A stretch of 9,969 nucleotides of DNA from Anaerolineales bacterium (GCA_030668545.1 DAOUTT010000049.1:1-9969), one strand, 5' to 3'. Positions 1 to 7,466 are shown, counted from the first letter of the stretch. Made by a program: numbers and translations. The notes: generated by a model not told the origin, from the letters alone.

Positions 1-386
1 ATAATATCACATATGACATATAGTTTTTATATATATTAAATCTTTTTGATTATGTGAATAATTATTTAATAGATGTGAGCTATAACTATGGATGGTGTCT
101 GATTTCTAAATGTTACAGAACATTTTATCACACTCAGGCACCAAATTTACAAAAATATACATAGTTAGATTGAGAGAAAAATCAATATATTAAATTTCAC
201 CAACACGAATTGTAACGGTCTCATTTTATGGAAATGTTCAAATAGGATGATTTTTAATATTGAATTAGGGAATATAACAGAACAGAAAGAAATTCATTGT
301 ATTGCTCGATCCACAAAGGATCAGTTCAACCTAAATCGGAGGCTACGGAGGGAGACATCCTCTATTTAAAATAAGGTTTGAAAGTA
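1..386 (+). promoter_or_regulatory. AT-rich leader upstream of the three-gene operon
   Basis: This stretch has no credible gene. Positions 1-300 are about 25% G+C by hand count (74 of 300), against roughly 45-65% in lines sampled from the genes downstream. Stops are frequent, and an in-frame TAA at 372-374 closes the frame just before gene 1. The region presumably carries the operon promoter, but the AT-richness gives many weak -10-like hexamers (for example TATAAC at 273-278 and TTTAAT at 65-70), none with a convincing TTGACA-like partner at 16-18 bp, so no promoter is named. Purine-rich GGAGG (338-342) and GGAGGGAG (347-354) lie too far from the start to act as its ribosome site. A short inverted repeat, GATCC-acaaa-GGATC, sits at 308-322. 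The last ~60 bases are nearer to coding composition. Confidence 0.6.
373..376 (+). promoter_or_regulatory. weak ribosome binding site that decides the start of gene 1
   Basis: AAGG lies 10 nt before ATG 387 but only 1 nt before the alternative TTG at 378. Spacing therefore favours ATG 387, although 10 nt is at the long end. The in-frame TAA at 372-374 rules out any start further upstream. Confidence 0.45.
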
Positions 387-3300
387 ATGGCTCTTCAGAC
401 AAGCAACTTGATAATGGTGGGATTGGGTATCCAGGGAGATAGCCCACCAAATGGTATGCAGTCGCCCTTAAAGGACGGGGTCCACTTACGTTGGGCATTC
501 AAGCGCGAACTGGGATTTCCTTGGCATGGATACTACCTTTTCCGGCGAAATCATCGGCCTGGCCTGCTCTTACCAGCTCGCGTGAGCAGGATGGTTGATC
601 AGGAGTTGCATGGTGGGCGCTACCGCCTATATGACTTGGAAGAACCTGCCTGCCGAGTCCAGATCAGTTTCAATTTCCACGAAGCTGGACAGATTAGGGT
701 TGCAGCGCTGCTGTGGGGTGCACGGGTTGACCAAAGCTCGATTATGGGGCGTGCTGGTGACAGCCTAACGGTCAATTTTGCATACGACACCATTACAAGT
801 ATTCGATTTTCACTCGGACCCGCAGTCCCTGGGGCGCTACTTAGTGTAACGGTTTCGGCTGAGGCTAGGTTCGGTTGGGAATTGGTACCGGACTTCCCAT
901 ATCCGATGAGCTTGCCGATAAGTCGGACGGAATATCCATGCACGGCTGGAATCGATGAAGATCTCGCTCGAGCGCGAAGCATGGCCGCCGAGCGAATCCG
1001 TTATGGCGATCCTGCAAAACTTACCGCTCTCCCTGCCTCGTGTTACACGCGCGGCACGGTTTCAGTTACCAACGGCTCCTTCATCGTAAGCGGGGAAGCA
1101 ACCCAATGGCGCGACAACTGGGTCGGCATGGTGCTCCAGGTTGACGGTGATCTCACTGGCTACACCATTGTGAAAGTAGTCGATACCGAGAAGCTGATTC
1201 TCAGCCGGGGGTACACCGGACTCTCACGTAACGGAGTTGACTACATCATTCATGGAGATCACTTCGGCCAGCTGCATGACTATCTCGTGCAGCTCGTAGC
1301 AGGTGGACCGACGTTAGGATCGCCGATGGCGCATCGTTCTCTGCCACAGATAATCTATGCAACAGGAACGATCGAGCTGACGGATGGGATTCCGGTCGTC
1401 CAGGGGGTCGGAACGGCCTGGACAGAGGCACTGGTGGGGCTTGACCTGCAAGTGGTAGGTGCCCAGGCGGGGACCGTTCGGGTGCGGAATAGCTTTACAA
1501 GAGTTACGGGAACCGGCACCCATTGGCATTCAGATATGGTCGGTATGTCTTTGCAGGTAGCGGGTGATTCCTCGAGCTACACGATTGCGATAGTCGAATC
1601 ACCGACTGAGATAGTATTGAATCGTCCTTTTCCGGGCGCAAGTGCTGACGAAGCGCCATATAGAATCTTCGAGCGAGCCGTCTATTCCATCGCCGAGGTT
1701 GTCTCGCCGACTGAACTCACGTTAGCACGAGCCTACCATGGACCTGAGCGGCTTGGTTCCGTCGGTTACGCCATTTTCAGCACCCTCCAGTCACCAGGAA
1801 GGGGAGAGACACCTTGGATGCCCCATCAATCCCCCTTGGATCTGGTTCTGCTCGGTACTTTGCACCCGGCAATGGCCCAAATGGTAGGCCTTTACTGGGT
1901 GGATTCACTGGCCGAGGAGGACCATCCCTATGACTACCTGATCCTGGCCGACCATGAGGGCTACTTCCATGGTGATCCGCAATGGGCCAAGGTCTTACTG
2001 GGAAGCGGTGAAGTCGAGGAATTTCCAGGCGTGGACGGCTATATCGTGTTCAACAAGAGACGGGCGGCTGCAACGCCTTTATCGCCCCCCGGGGACCTGC
2101 GGGCCTATGCCCTTCCCGCAGGAGGTCGCAAGCCGGAGGCACCTAACAACGCCGGCCTCACCTGGGACTCTGGCGCAATCGGAGGAGTGCTGTTGCCGGA
2201 TAAAGCTGTGATGGCCCACCTGTGGCGTGCTGACCTGGGGGAAGTGGAACCCACCGATCTTCCCGCTGAGGACCGTTATCGTCCAATCACCTGTGACAAG
2301 ACCGGCGAACATCCTGTATTGGTCTCGGCGCCGGTCCCAGGACTTTCTCCGGAACGCCCCGCCGACTGGCCGCCATTCCCCTTGATGGCCATCGATCGCG
2401 AGCTTGAGGACGGCTGGTACAGTTACCGGGTAAGTGGAATCGATATCTTCGGTCGGCACAGCCGACAAAGTGATGCGGCGCGCTGGCACCAGTGGGACCC
2501 CGTACCAGATCCCAAACCCTGGTATTACCGGGACCCTCCGGGGCATCGAGCGATCCATTCCTTCGCCGTCCGGTTGTTGGACAAGCTGTCACCTCCGCCG
2601 CCGGCAGGCATCGAAGCCTATGCGCTGGATCCGGCCGACCCAACGGTGATGCAGGACGCAGCCTATCTGGCCTGGCGTAGTTCTCTCAGCCCGGAGAATC
2701 GCGACACCCTCGTCGGGCTCCGTGTCCGCTGGCTCTGGACTGTGGCCCACATGGCCCAAGCTCCCGACACGCGGGAGTTTCGTATTTATTACCAGGCAGG
2801 ACGGATGAATGCACTGTTGGGCAACATTCTCAGTGTATCGATGATCAGCCTTGAGGAAAGTGAGGTGACGGTTGAGATCTCAAACGGCCATACTGCACGC
2901 GCTTATGTCGGTGCATTGCTGCAGACCGGCCCGAATGCCTTCAAAATTCTGGAAGCCAGCGACGGTGCTGGGCTTTGCCTGCGTGTTAAAAATATTGGTC
3001 CTCACTATCGTGTTGGAACAATTTCAGTGGAACGCAACTCATCGAAGGTGGAGGGTATTGATACCACCTGGCGCAGCGATCTGGCTGGTATGGTCCTGCA
3101 GATTGATGGGGAGACAACTCCATATCGGATTGCTAAGGTCCTTTCTTCTACATGTTTAATGCTCGAAGCCCCCTATGCCGGGATGACGGGGGTTGAAAAA
3201 AACTACCAGATCTTCAAAGTCCCCCGCCAAGGCATTCCCTGCTCGTTGGTATTTCCTTCGCCCCATACCGCTGGCAGGGTCTCGGTGAACCACGGAAGCC

Positions 3301-5846
3301 GAACGGTCAACGGGAAAGAGACGCATTGGGGACCCGAACTCGTGGGACAAAGGTTCAAGCTTGCCGGGGAATATGATGCATACCATGTCGTTGACGTCAA
3401 CGTCAGTTCAACGCTTCAACAATTAACTTTAGATCGCTCCTACGCCGGCAGGGCAACCGGTGAGAAAGCCTATGCTATTTCGCATCCTCTTTTCGTGGAA
3501 TACAGGGAGCATACCAACTGGGAGAAACGCATCCACGTTGTGGGTTATGATGAGCACGTTCAAGTGCGAATCCCGCCAATGCTTGATGCAAATGGCTATC
3601 CATTGATGGGAAAAAGAGCCACAGTTACAGGTTCCACGGTTTTCCTTCTAAATGTGGAAGATGCCGATCTTTCGCCGGTGGGGACCGGGAGTGAGGTGCT
3701 CTACCTTGAAAACGACCGCGCACCCGGGAATAAGCGGTACCGGATCCTGTCAGTGGACAACACCGACAAAACGGTCACAGTCCATGGAACACCCGATATC
3801 GGCGCGGACCCATCACTGTGGGTAATTGGTCCTCCAGTGCCCCTACACTTCTATGAGGTGTTCCTGCCAGCGCCGGATACCGCCGAGGATGGAGGGTTCG
3901 CGCCGTCCCTGGCCGATCCCATTGTCTATGCTCATATCGGCGTCAGCGCCGCAGATGGAAGAGCGCATACGGGGGATGATCCGCAGTGGGCGGAAGAAGC
4001 ACATGGCGGCTGGGAGCCTGAAGAGCGTTACGGCAATGAGGGAGGCGTCGGTCCGCCGGTCAGCATCTTCCGGGTGCTGCGGGAACGACCCGACGCACCC
4101 ATTCCGCCCCCTGCGGATTCTGACCGGGTCTACGCCACCCCCACCGACTACCAGGGGAATTCTTTCTACACCTACCGCTGGCAACCGGTCAAGAACCTGA
4201 ATACCCACATCTTCCGCGCCCTGGATGATGCTATTTTCAAACGAGACTGGTCGATCAGAACCACACGGGCGGCTTTGGATCCCACCCTTCCCCGACATGA
4301 ATCTTACTTTCCTGAGGGAGATACACCATGGGATATAGATCGAAAACAGGACGCAGCAGATGAGCTGAATGCCATTGATTCTCAAGACAGCTATAGCAGC
4401 CTGTCAGACGATGCGCGGATCTTGCTGGCTCTTTTGCCCGGGAATGAGGGGGTGGCGTGGAACAGGGGTCTCCAGGAGTGGGACTGGACTATCCGCGTTA
4501 CCAGGAGTAGCCTCACGGCCGTCCACACGGACTATTTCCCTCAAGAATGGGCGGCGGAGCCGGACAATGAAGTGGATAGGCTCAAGCGCGAGCATATCGC
4601 TGATGAGCTCAATGCTATGGTAACGCTGTTGACCGGAATGGCCGCAACAGCAGACGACAAGATCGTCACCCTGTATGGAGCCCCGAATCTGGAGCAGGTT
4701 CATACTGATCGGGATTTGCTCTGGTTAGCAGCAGAGCCCGAAGAACGTAAGAAAAGACCCTACCGCATCACTGCCGTAGACCAGTTTGCTCGTACCGTGA
4801 CGCTCGATAGCGAACCCAATTTAGAGCATCCCACCTCAGCATGGGCGATTTACCTCGACCCGTATCGAGGGCTTTCCAACGACGCCCTTCGCGTGCTGGC
4901 TGGATTGCCCGGCAACGAGCGCGCCTTTACACAGATCACAATACAGCCCTTGGATCCATATGATGCCGCGACCGATGACGACCGGAAACCCGATGATCCC
5001 GAGGACTACATACCTAATACCGACCTGCGCATCTATATGGACACCCTGCCGGGTCGTTCAACCAACCGCTATTTCTACCGCGCTGCTTACGTCGACGGTG
5101 CGCAGAACCGGAGCCATCTCAGCCTTGCCAGCCCGCCTGTTTACCTGCCGAAAGTCACACCACCGCGGACGCCGGTCATCACCAAGGTATTGGGCGGCGA
5201 CCGGCAGATAATACTTCGCTGGAACTGCAGTCGCGAGCCCGACCTGGCTGAATACCGGATCTACCGTGCCGACAAGAAGGAAAAGGCCCGCGATATTCGC
5301 CTCATGACGTTGGTGCATACGGAAATGGTCCCACCAGCTGACCCAGCAGAACGTTCGGCTATGATGCAATGGATCAATGAAGTGCCGGGTTTCGTAACTT
5401 TCTATTATCTCCTGGTCGCCATTGACGGAGCGGGCAATGTTTCGAAACCCAGCAAGACCGTGGCAGCGCGGGCCTTCGGTCATTCACCCCCCGATCCTGC
5501 GGAATGGCGCCGGACAGAATGGGGCAAGCTGGATGCCTGGGGCAATGTGCACCCACTGGAGGCGGTGGTAGGGAACGGGTCTCTAACCGTGTTGCTAGAG
5601 TGGGCGATTGGTCAACCGACGATCAAATGCCTGGTCCAGCGCCGCCCAGAGGGTAGTAGCACTTGGCTTGCCGTCTCGCCTTGGTTGTCGGCCGTGGCTA
5701 CCCATGCAGAGAATGGGCAATGGGTTTTAGCGTTTTTCGACCCATCTGTACTGGCAGACCGTACCTATTGGTACCGAATAATCTCGGTGAACAAGGCGGG
5801 AAAACCGAGCGTATCGGCGGAAGCTTCGCCAGGGAGCGGGAGTTGA
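387..5846 (+). CDS. giant modular protein: fibronectin-III-like domains with embedded phage-tail-like repeats
   Basis: 1819 aa from ATG 387; an in-frame TTG at 378 would add three residues. The product is not identified. It starts with a block containing DGVHLRWAF and GYYLFRR (residues 30-54) and has no signal peptide or membrane helix. FnIII-like domains can be placed at about 567-700 (closing strand WYSYRVSGIDIFGRHS, 677-692), 738-1200, 1240-1590, 1593-1697 (typical core EPDLAEYRIYRA) and 1701-1819 (YWYRIISVNKAG near the end). Embedded modules are five A units (223-288, 327-360 plus 431-464, 362-428, 877-943, 963-1032), two B units (1080-1148, 1424-1489) and two C units (1287-1359, 1366-1514). 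FnIII and such repeats usually serve as spacers or sugar- or protein-binding surfaces, so a scaffold or adhesin role is inferred. No catalytic motif is visible. It is the first gene of the operon; the next begins 3 bp later. A phage tail gene is an alternative, but no phage neighbours are present. Confidence 0.9.
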   Translation: MALQTSNLIMVGLGIQGDSPPNGMQSPLKDGVHLRWAFKRELGFPWHGYYLFRRNHRPGLLLPARVSRMVDQELHGGRYRLYDLEEPACRVQISFNFHEAGQIRVAALLWGARVDQSSIMGRAGDSLTVNFAYDTITSIRFSLGPAVPGALLSVTVSAEARFGWELVPDFPYPMSLPISRTEYPCTAGIDEDLARARSMAAERIRYGDPAKLTALPASCYTRGTVSVTNGSFIVSGEATQWRDNWVGMVLQVDGDLTGYTIVKVVDTEKLILSRGYTGLSRNGVDYIIHGDHFGQLHDYLVQLVAGGPTLGSPMAHRSLPQIIYATGTIELTDGIPVVQGVGTAWTEALVGLDLQVVGAQAGTVRVRNSFTRVTGTGTHWHSDMVGMSLQVAGDSSSYTIAIVESPTEIVLNRPFPGASADEAPYRIFERAVYSIAEVVSPTELTLARAYHGPERLGSVGYAIFSTLQSPGRGETPWMPHQSPLDLVLLGTLHPAMAQMVGLYWVDSLAEEDHPYDYLILADHEGYFHGDPQWAKVLLGSGEVEEFPGVDGYIVFNKRRAAATPLSPPGDLRAYALPAGGRKPEAPNNAGLTWDSGAIGGVLLPDKAVMAHLWRADLGEVEPTDLPAEDRYRPITCDKTGEHPVLVSAPVPGLSPERPADWPPFPLMAIDRELEDGWYSYRVSGIDIFGRHSRQSDAARWHQWDPVPDPKPWYYRDPPGHRAIHSFAVRLLDKLSPPPPAGIEAYALDPADPTVMQDAAYLAWRSSLSPENRDTLVGLRVRWLWTVAHMAQAPDTREFRIYYQAGRMNALLGNILSVSMISLEESEVTVEISNGHTARAYVGALLQTGPNAFKILEASDGAGLCLRVKNIGPHYRVGTISVERNSSKVEGIDTTWRSDLAGMVLQIDGETTPYRIAKVLSSTCLMLEAPYAGMTGVEKNYQIFKVPRQGIPCSLVFPSPHTAGRVSVNHGSRTVNGKETHWGPELVGQRFKLAGEYDAYHVVDVNVSSTLQQLTLDRSYAGRATGEKAYAISHPLFVEYREHTNWEKRIHVVGYDEHVQVRIPPMLDANGYPLMGKRATVTGSTVFLLNVEDADLSPVGTGSEVLYLENDRAPGNKRYRILSVDNTDKTVTVHGTPDIGADPSLWVIGPPVPLHFYEVFLPAPDTAEDGGFAPSLADPIVYAHIGVSAADGRAHTGDDPQWAEEAHGGWEPEERYGNEGGVGPPVSIFRVLRERPDAPIPPPADSDRVYATPTDYQGNSFYTYRWQPVKNLNTHIFRALDDAIFKRDWSIRTTRAALDPTLPRHESYFPEGDTPWDIDRKQDAADELNAIDSQDSYSSLSDDARILLALLPGNEGVAWNRGLQEWDWTIRVTRSSLTAVHTDYFPQEWAAEPDNEVDRLKREHIADELNAMVTLLTGMAATADDKIVTLYGAPNLEQVHTDRDLLWLAAEPEERKKRPYRITAVDQFARTVTLDSEPNLEHPTSAWAIYLDPYRGLSNDALRVLAGLPGNERAFTQITIQPLDPYDAATDDDRKPDDPEDYIPNTDLRIYMDTLPGRSTNRYFYRAAYVDGAQNRSHLSLASPPVYLPKVTPPRTPVITKVLGGDRQIILRWNCSREPDLAEYRIYRADKKEKARDIRLMTLVHTEMVPPADPAERSAMMQWINEVPGFVTFYYLLVAIDGAGNVSKPSKTVAARAFGHSPPDPAEWRRTEWGKLDAWGNVHPLEAVVGNGSLTVLLEWAIGQPTIKCLVQRRPEGSSTWLAVSPWLSAVATHAENGQWVLAFFDPSVLADRTYWYRIISVNKAGKPSVSAEASPGSGS
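1053..1250 (+). repeat. A module, copy 1 (gene 1)
   Basis: This encodes 66 residues (223-288) opening GTVSVTNGS. The pattern shared by all A copies is G-[TR]-[VI], then a V-x-G motif, T/Q-x-W, a VG- or AG-M-x-L-Q-[VI] strand, D/A-G, Y-x-I, a short loop, L-x-L, Y-x-G and a closing Y-x-I. The style is that of short beta repeats I know from phage tail and fibre proteins. The copies are diverged and not recognisable as DNA repeats. Confidence 0.7.
1365..1778 (+). repeat. A module, copy 2, split by copy 3 (gene 1)
   Basis: The first half is 1365-1466 (residues 327-360, GTIELTDG to LQVVGAQ). The second half is 1677-1778 (residues 431-464, AVYSIAEV to GYAIF). Joined, they make one ordinary A unit. 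A complete A unit (1470-1670) lies between them, at the loop just before the Y-x-I strand. The alternative is two half-units left by deletions in a former tandem array. Confidence 0.65.
1470..1670 (+). repeat. A module, copy 3, lying inside copy 2 (gene 1)
   Basis: This encodes 67 residues (362-428), from GTVRVRNSF to YRIF, and is a full A unit with V-T-G, T-x-W, VGMSLQV, Y-T-I, I-V-L and Y-R-I in the expected order. Two residues separate it from each half of copy 2, and the frame is intact. Confidence 0.7.
3015..3215 (+). repeat. A module, copy 4 (gene 1)
   Basis: This encodes 67 residues (877-943), from GTISVERNS to NYQIF. It is close to copy 1 through the central strands: AGMVLQIDG and Y-R-I-A-K-V here, VGMVLQVDG and Y-T-I-V-K-V in copy 1. 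It starts the block that interrupts the FnIII-like domain between residues 808 and 1033. Confidence 0.7.
3273..3482 (+). repeat. A module, copy 5 (gene 1)
   Basis: This encodes 70 residues (963-1032), from GRVSVNHGS to AYAIS, with V-N-G, T-H-W, LVG, L-T-L, Y-A-G and Y-A-I in the standard order. A few extra residues sit in the loop before L-T-L. It follows copy 4 after a 19-residue linker, and the FnIII-like sequence resumes directly after it. Confidence 0.68.
3624..3830 (+). repeat. B module, copy 1 (gene 1)
   Basis: This encodes residues 1080-1148. Landmarks shared with copy 2 are an L-[YW]-L strand, a charged loop ending K-R, then Y-R-I, V-D, T-V-T and a closing W-[VA]-I. It lies within an FnIII-like domain that resumes at HFYEVFLPAP (about residue 1154). 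A weaker relative may sit at 2823-3011 (FKILEAS then L-C-L-R-V-K), too diverged to call. Confidence 0.55.
4245..4463 (+). repeat. C module, copy 1, intact (gene 1)
   Basis: This encodes residues 1287-1359. It opens DWSIRTTRAAL, passes through YFP, DR and ADELNA, and after a five-residue linker ends SYSSLSDDARILLALLPGNE. The ends look helical, unlike the surrounding beta domains. The module falls between two halves of an FnIII-like domain (HIFRALDDAIF before, NRYFYRAAYVDGAQN after). Confidence 0.6.
4482..4928 (+). repeat. C module, copy 2, split by B copy 2 (gene 1)
   Basis: The first half is 4482-4619 (residues 1366-1411, DWTIRVTRSSL through ADELNAM). The second half is 4863-4928 (residues 1493-1514, YRGLSNDALRVLAGLPGNE). 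The second half matches copy 1 at 12 of 20 aligned residues. Where copy 1 has five linker residues, copy 2 has about 82, which contain the second B module. Confidence 0.6.
4656..4853 (+). repeat. B module, copy 2, lying inside C copy 2 (gene 1)
   Basis: This encodes residues 1424-1489 (DKIVTLYGAPNLE to AWAIY). It shares with B copy 1 the L-[YW]-L strand, K-R-(P)-Y-R-I, V-D, T-V-T and W-x-I. It sits in frame between the two halves of C copy 2. Confidence 0.55.
5838..5842 (+). promoter_or_regulatory. ribosome binding site of gene 2
   Basis: GGGAG lies 7 nt before ATG 5850 and inside the last codons of gene 1, which stops at TGA 5844-5846. This placement suggests translational coupling. Confidence 0.7.
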
Positions 5847-5849
5847 ACC

Positions 5850-7466
5850 ATGCCTAACTGGAGTTTCAGAGCAGACTGGTCCGAGGGAGGAGGTCCTGCA
5901 TCTCCAGGCCTCCCAGTTCCAGAATTGAGAACCGACACGGCGTTGGTCATGGAGCCGACCTTAAACGATGCTATTGGCAACATGATATCAAGGGAACGTT
6001 ATGACGTCAGCCTTACTGTAGATGGCGGAATTAAATGCCTGGTAATCGATCTGGATTCCGCCACTGAAGTACCAGTGTTGGCTATGGTACCCGGACAAGT
6101 AGCGTGTGATGGTGACCGTTCCATTCTGACCACTGAGGTTTTTTCCTTCACGGGCATGATGGAGCTTATACAGGAAGTTTCCCTCTTCCCCGAACTTTTA
6201 CGTCCCCCTCCTAGTCAAGGCCCATATCCAATACGCTGGTTCCGGAACTGGATCGATGCGGGAAGAGTCCCCCCCAAAGTCATTTATGAGAACCTGGTCG
6301 AAGATGACAATAGAGTTTGCGATGACACCGTGGTGCGGGCGGGGCAAGCTATCGGCAACATCGGTTCGCATCCTACCGTTGCAGGGAAAAAACAGATTCG
6401 GCTCAAGATAGAGTATATTGACAGCACTAACGATGCTCCAAGATTCATGCATCCCAGGGAGTTTTTTTCCCTGCTTTTCTGGTCTGAAGCTTGCGATCCA
6501 TTCTTTTCTAGCGATACCAGCAATCCTCCCCTGCGCGACTACGAAAATCCTCTCCTACAAAAGATGATGCGGCGGTATGACGACGGCAGCCCGGTGATCA
6601 GCGGATCCGACGGAGCGGTGGATGAGATAAACGAGATTCTCAATAGTGTTTCTAATCGATACGATAATGTTGATCGATGGCTCGGGCTTAGGCCACCGTT
6701 AAGGATCTATAAACGTATTGAATGGGAGGCCAGAGCTACCCATTACATCCATCACGACAACTGGCAAAGAGCCGACACGGAGCCCCCACCCTACGGAGAT
6801 CTGGTAGACGTACTCAGAAACCCGTTTATCACTATTGGGGCACCCATGCGGTTTTCTTCCAAGTGCAATCTTTTGGCCGGTGAATTGGCGTTCAGGTCCG
6901 GATTCCGTCCTTTCGTATCAATTGCTGGCAACCATTTGAGCTATCAATCTGGAAATAGTTTTATTAACCCGCGGTGCAATACTGCAGACTGTGACAGAGA
7001 CCCCATCCGTATTAGGTCCGCTGGAACCATCCATTTGGATGGGGTTGATTATCGCATTGATGCGGTTCGGGGTCGTAAACGATACTTTCACAGCGACAAC
7101 ATCGAAGCAATTAATAGGGATATCCAGGAAAACGGGAAAGGTATCCTTTATGCGCGCCAGCGCTACTGTCTCTTGGGAACAACACCTCCATATCCGGCAA
7201 GGGGAGTTAATTGTGACGATGGCACTAGACCGAAATCATTTCATGTGATGGTTCTGGCAAACCTCGACGGTATTTCGAGCAACTCCATAACAGCTGATAT
7301 CATCGACCAGCATATAGTACTTCCTGATATCCCCCGTAATTGTCCATCACCCTCTTATTGTGGGTTTCGCGATAGCAGTGGCAGGGCTTTTATCGAGATG
7401 GCCCCCGGAGGAGATCCCTCTGAAAATTGGGGCGTTTTAGACCTGAACGGCCTGGAGGTGCCCTAA
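5850..7466 (+). CDS. two-domain protein: degenerate M23/LytM-like domain plus NlpC/CHAP-like Cys-hydrolase-like domain
   Basis: 538 aa. The start is set by a GGGAG site 7 nt upstream and a 3-bp gap from gene 1. Residues ~72-207 follow the M23/LytM layout: VLAMVPGQV (76-84), VIYENL where M23 has the Tyr-x-His-Leu strand, VVRAGQAIGNIGS (161-173), then RLKIEYID (184-191) where active members have His-x-His, and PRFMHPREF (197-205) as the usual closing 'NP-x-x-F' turn. All zinc-binding histidines are replaced, so this half is probably non-catalytic. Residues ~330-490 look like a papain/NlpC/CHAP-type fold: SSKCNLLAGELAFRSGF puts Cys339 at a helix start and KSFHVMVLANL puts His465 at a strand start. 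These could form a peptidoglycan amidase or endopeptidase dyad; the third residue is not identified. There are 11 cysteines and no signal peptide or membrane helix. Cell-wall hydrolysis or binding is inferred. The fold calls come from motif reading only. Confidence 0.9.
   Translation: MPNWSFRADWSEGGGPASPGLPVPELRTDTALVMEPTLNDAIGNMISRERYDVSLTVDGGIKCLVIDLDSATEVPVLAMVPGQVACDGDRSILTTEVFSFTGMMELIQEVSLFPELLRPPPSQGPYPIRWFRNWIDAGRVPPKVIYENLVEDDNRVCDDTVVRAGQAIGNIGSHPTVAGKKQIRLKIEYIDSTNDAPRFMHPREFFSLLFWSEACDPFFSSDTSNPPLRDYENPLLQKMMRRYDDGSPVISGSDGAVDEINEILNSVSNRYDNVDRWLGLRPPLRIYKRIEWEARATHYIHHDNWQRADTEPPPYGDLVDVLRNPFITIGAPMRFSSKCNLLAGELAFRSGFRPFVSIAGNHLSYQSGNSFINPRCNTADCDRDPIRIRSAGTIHLDGVDYRIDAVRGRKRYFHSDNIEAINRDIQENGKGILYARQRYCLLGTTPPYPARGVNCDDGTRPKSFHVMVLANLDGISSNSITADIIDQHIVLPDIPRNCPSPSYCGFRDSSGRAFIEMAPGGDPSENWGVLDLNGLEVP
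7454..7460 (+). promoter_or_regulatory. strong ribosome binding site of gene 3
   Basis: GGAGGTG, nearly the full anti-Shine-Dalgarno complement, lies 7 nt before ATG 7468 within the last codons of gene 2 (stop TAA 7464-7466). It fixes the start of gene 3. Confidence 0.85.

Noticed and set aside
46..278. Sigma-70-like promoter hexamers in the leader
   Set aside because: Candidate -10 boxes (65-70, 273-278) lack a good -35 at the right spacing. In DNA of about 25% G+C such hexamers are expected by chance.
308..322. Inverted repeat GATCC-acaaa-GGATC as an operator or terminator
   Set aside because: A stem of only 5 bp with mismatched flanks and no T-tract is too short to rank above chance.
378..380. 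TTG as the start of gene 1
   Set aside because: It is one base after the AAGG motif, too close for ribosome binding. ATG 387 is a better codon at workable spacing. The difference is only three residues.
3843..4385. 180-codon open frame on the - strand within gene 1
   Set aside because: It lies wholly opposite gene 1, whose frame carries recognisable FnIII and repeat modules. Its translation shows no domain logic, so it is a shadow frame.
387..5846. Gene 1 as a prophage tail gene
   Set aside because: The A modules look phage-like, but no structural, replication or integration genes accompany it, and most of the protein is FnIII-like. The idea stays open only if tail genes lie outside the window.
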